Below, piece after piece: positions 62,673 to 64,000 of a DNA stretch of 64,000 nucleotides. Location of the stretch: positions 35,482 through 99,481 of the forward strand of contig JQIS01000001.1 of assembly GCA_000830175.1 (NCBI GenBank), in the 5' to 3' direction. The notes beneath the pieces were generated by a model. That model was not told where the DNA came from, did not search any database, and saw only the letters and a program-made list of their open reading frames with translations. This DNA is from Sulfurovum sp. FS08-3 (GTDB taxonomy: Bacteria; Campylobacterota; Campylobacteria; Campylobacterales; Sulfurovaceae). Positions within the stretch are counted from its first letter, which is position 1, and every line of letters begins with the position of its first letter. The position numbers and the translations under genes were made by a program.

Positions 62673-64000
62673 ATGAAACCTAAAACCCTCCCCCGCTCCC
62701 TCTTTGAGGCAGTGATTATGCCCTTTCAAGCCATGAGGCTACGCTATGTCCCGCTTTTGATGATCTATTTTGCCTACGGAGCGACGGCATTTACCGCAAT
62801 TGCCGATAGCTTTTTGGTCAAAAAAGAGTTGGCATTGAGTGCTGTGGAGTATATGGAGCTAAGTTTTTGGCTTATGATTCCGTGGAGTATCAAGATGATA
62901 TTTGGGCAAATAGTCGATTCGGTGAGCCTTTTGGGATCAAACCGTAAAATCTATGTCTATATCGGGGCGTTGCTTATGACGCTAGGTACTTTGATGATAG
63001 CCGCTATTGCAGGAGATTATGCGTTTTTTAAAGCCTATGACAAAGATGGACTCTATATGATGGCAATGATAGTCATGACCGTTGGTATCGTTTTGCAAGA
63101 TGTGGTAGCCGATACGATGTCCACAGAGGTCACTAAACCCAACCAAAGCGAAGAGGAACGCAAAAAAGAACTCGCTACGATTCAAGTCTTGGCACGGCTC
63201 TCTTTGGCTATGGCAGGGTTTGCGGTATCGGGACTGGGAGGGTGGTTGGCTAGTATCTATAGCTATGAAAAAGTCTTTTTGCTCTCATTGTTTATCCCCA
63301 TTCTCTCCATCATTGGCGTAAGTTTGGTGCAGCTCAACCCCGTCCCTACATCACCTCTCAATAAAAAAATATTCTTTGGTGGGATTGGGTTTGCTTTTTT
63401 TATCATCGCTATGGGGCTTTTGAAAGTGCCTTACTCTCAGGAGATTATCTTTGTTGTCTCACTCATGATTGTTTTGTACATGCTCAAAGAGGTAGTAGGC
63501 GACCTTGATGCCCAAACCGTTCATCATATCAAAATGGCAATGATTGTGATTTTTGTTTACCGTGCTATGCCCTCAGTGGGGCCCTCTTTGCAGTGGTGGG
63601 AGATGGATGTACTAGGCTTTGATGAGGCATTTTTTGGCATTTTGGCACAAATAGGAGCAACGCTTGGGATTATAGGAATGTGGTTAAGCGGTAAATTTAT
63701 CGTCGATAAGTCTATCTCGGGAGTGCTTATTGCTATGACGATTATCTATACCGTTCTCTCCTTTCCGCTGCTTGGGATGTATTATGAGTTTCACACTCTT
63801 TTGGGCATTGATGCCAAAACGGTAGCCCTTATCGATACCGCCCTAGCCTCCCCTTTTGATTACATTGCAGGAGTCATTATGCTCACTCTTGTCGCTATCT
63901 ACGCTCCTGATGGCAAAAAAGCGACGTGGTTTGCTTTGATGGCAAGTTTTATGAATATCGCTCTAGCCGCAGCGAAGCTACTCACCAAATACCTCAACGA
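62673..64000 (+). CDS. BT1/MFS-type membrane transporter, cut at right edge
   Basis: The first 442 codons of a multi-helix transporter that continues beyond the window. It starts at the ATG at 62673 (MKPKTLPRSLFEAVIMPFQAMRLRY...). Features of the folate-biopterin (BT1) / MFS group: YFAYGATAFTAIADSFLVKKELALSAVEY, PWSIKMIFGQIVDSVSL, IVLQDVVADTMSTEV, YRAMPSVGPSLQWW. Around twelve hydrophobic segments are visible. The substrate is unknown. It is 37 nt after the Mur-like gene. Confidence 0.85.
   Translation, partial: MKPKTLPRSLFEAVIMPFQAMRLRYVPLLMIYFAYGATAFTAIADSFLVKKELALSAVEYMELSFWLMIPWSIKMIFGQIVDSVSLLGSNRKIYVYIGALLMTLGTLMIAAIAGDYAFFKAYDKDGLYMMAMIVMTVGIVLQDVVADTMSTEVTKPNQSEEERKKELATIQVLARLSLAMAGFAVSGLGGWLASIYSYEKVFLLSLFIPILSIIGVSLVQLNPVPTSPLNKKIFFGGIGFAFFIIAMGLLKVPYSQEIIFVVSLMIVLYMLKEVVGDLDAQTVHHIKMAMIVIFVYRAMPSVGPSLQWWEMDVLGFDEAFFGILAQIGATLGIIGMWLSGKFIVDKSISGVLIAMTIIYTVLSFPLLGMYYEFHTLLGIDAKTVALIDTALASPFDYIAGVIMLTLVAIYAPDGKKATWFALMASFMNIALAAAKLLTKYLN

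Overview
The window reads as chromosomal DNA of a free-living Campylobacterota (Sulfurimonas/Sulfuricurvum/Sulfurovum-like). The grounds are an AT-rich genome, the order pyrH-rpoZ-spoT-tyrS, CXXCH di-haem peroxidases, HypC/HypD hydrogenase maturation, an Aer/CetB-type PAS protein and many small 'GCGG' lipoproteins. The genus cannot be fixed from sequence alone. No rRNA, tRNA or CRISPR array was seen.

Layout. 1-7040 is an accessory, partly decayed region on the minus strand. It holds an AAA-ATPase-like gene cut by the window edge, a 47-codon ORF matching only the N-terminus of HypD, a fragment of an AlbA_2-type gene, and a very AT-rich operon. That operon encodes a probable ADP-ribosyltransferase, a DUF1566+leucine-rich-repeat protein, and a third protein split by an A7 frameshift. 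An intact AlbA_2/HATPase gene follows, lying between two identical 125-bp palindrome-bearing repeats. 7039-16010 has an orphan membrane-fusion protein behind a frameshifted TetR, a large VCBS-type lipoprotein with a 9-bp tandem repeat, pdxA, a flavin reductase, a YigZ protein and a ModE regulator. 16316-21479 is a signalling cluster (tandem V4R-like protein plus a 1232-aa hybrid histidine kinase). 21549-29691 is a mix of lipoproteins, a PAS protein, cytochrome c peroxidase, RidA, rplU-rpmA and dnaJ.

29765-43660 is the most unusual stretch. Two metallocofactor operons each carry a nuclease-type gene in the middle. On the minus strand the order is lsrK, hypC, an antitoxin-like gene, mcrC, mcrB, hypD, with the end of mcrB overlapping the start of hypD. 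On the plus strand it is modA, a TOBE protein, modB, a DUF1016 nuclease, modC. The latter is followed by a TonB-dependent receptor, a small exported protein, a di-haem peroxidase and a di-Mop molbindin. Together with modE at 15228 this looks like a molybdate/tungstate regulon that may include outer-membrane uptake. The AI-2 kinase LsrK is coupled to hypC without any other lsr gene in view.

43720-64000 is mostly core metabolism: GMC oxidoreductase pair, MsrBA, argH, HU, amidase, nitronate monooxygenase-like protein, tyrS, spoT, rpoZ, pyrH, amtB-glnK, metG, and a BT1-like transporter cut by the right edge. A MITE-like inverted-repeat element sits after glnK.

Best candidates for something undescribed: (1) the ART / DUF1566-LRR / unknown operon at 1169-5012; (2) the defence genes embedded inside hyp and mod operons; (3) the mod-linked TonB receptor/peroxidase/molbindin set.
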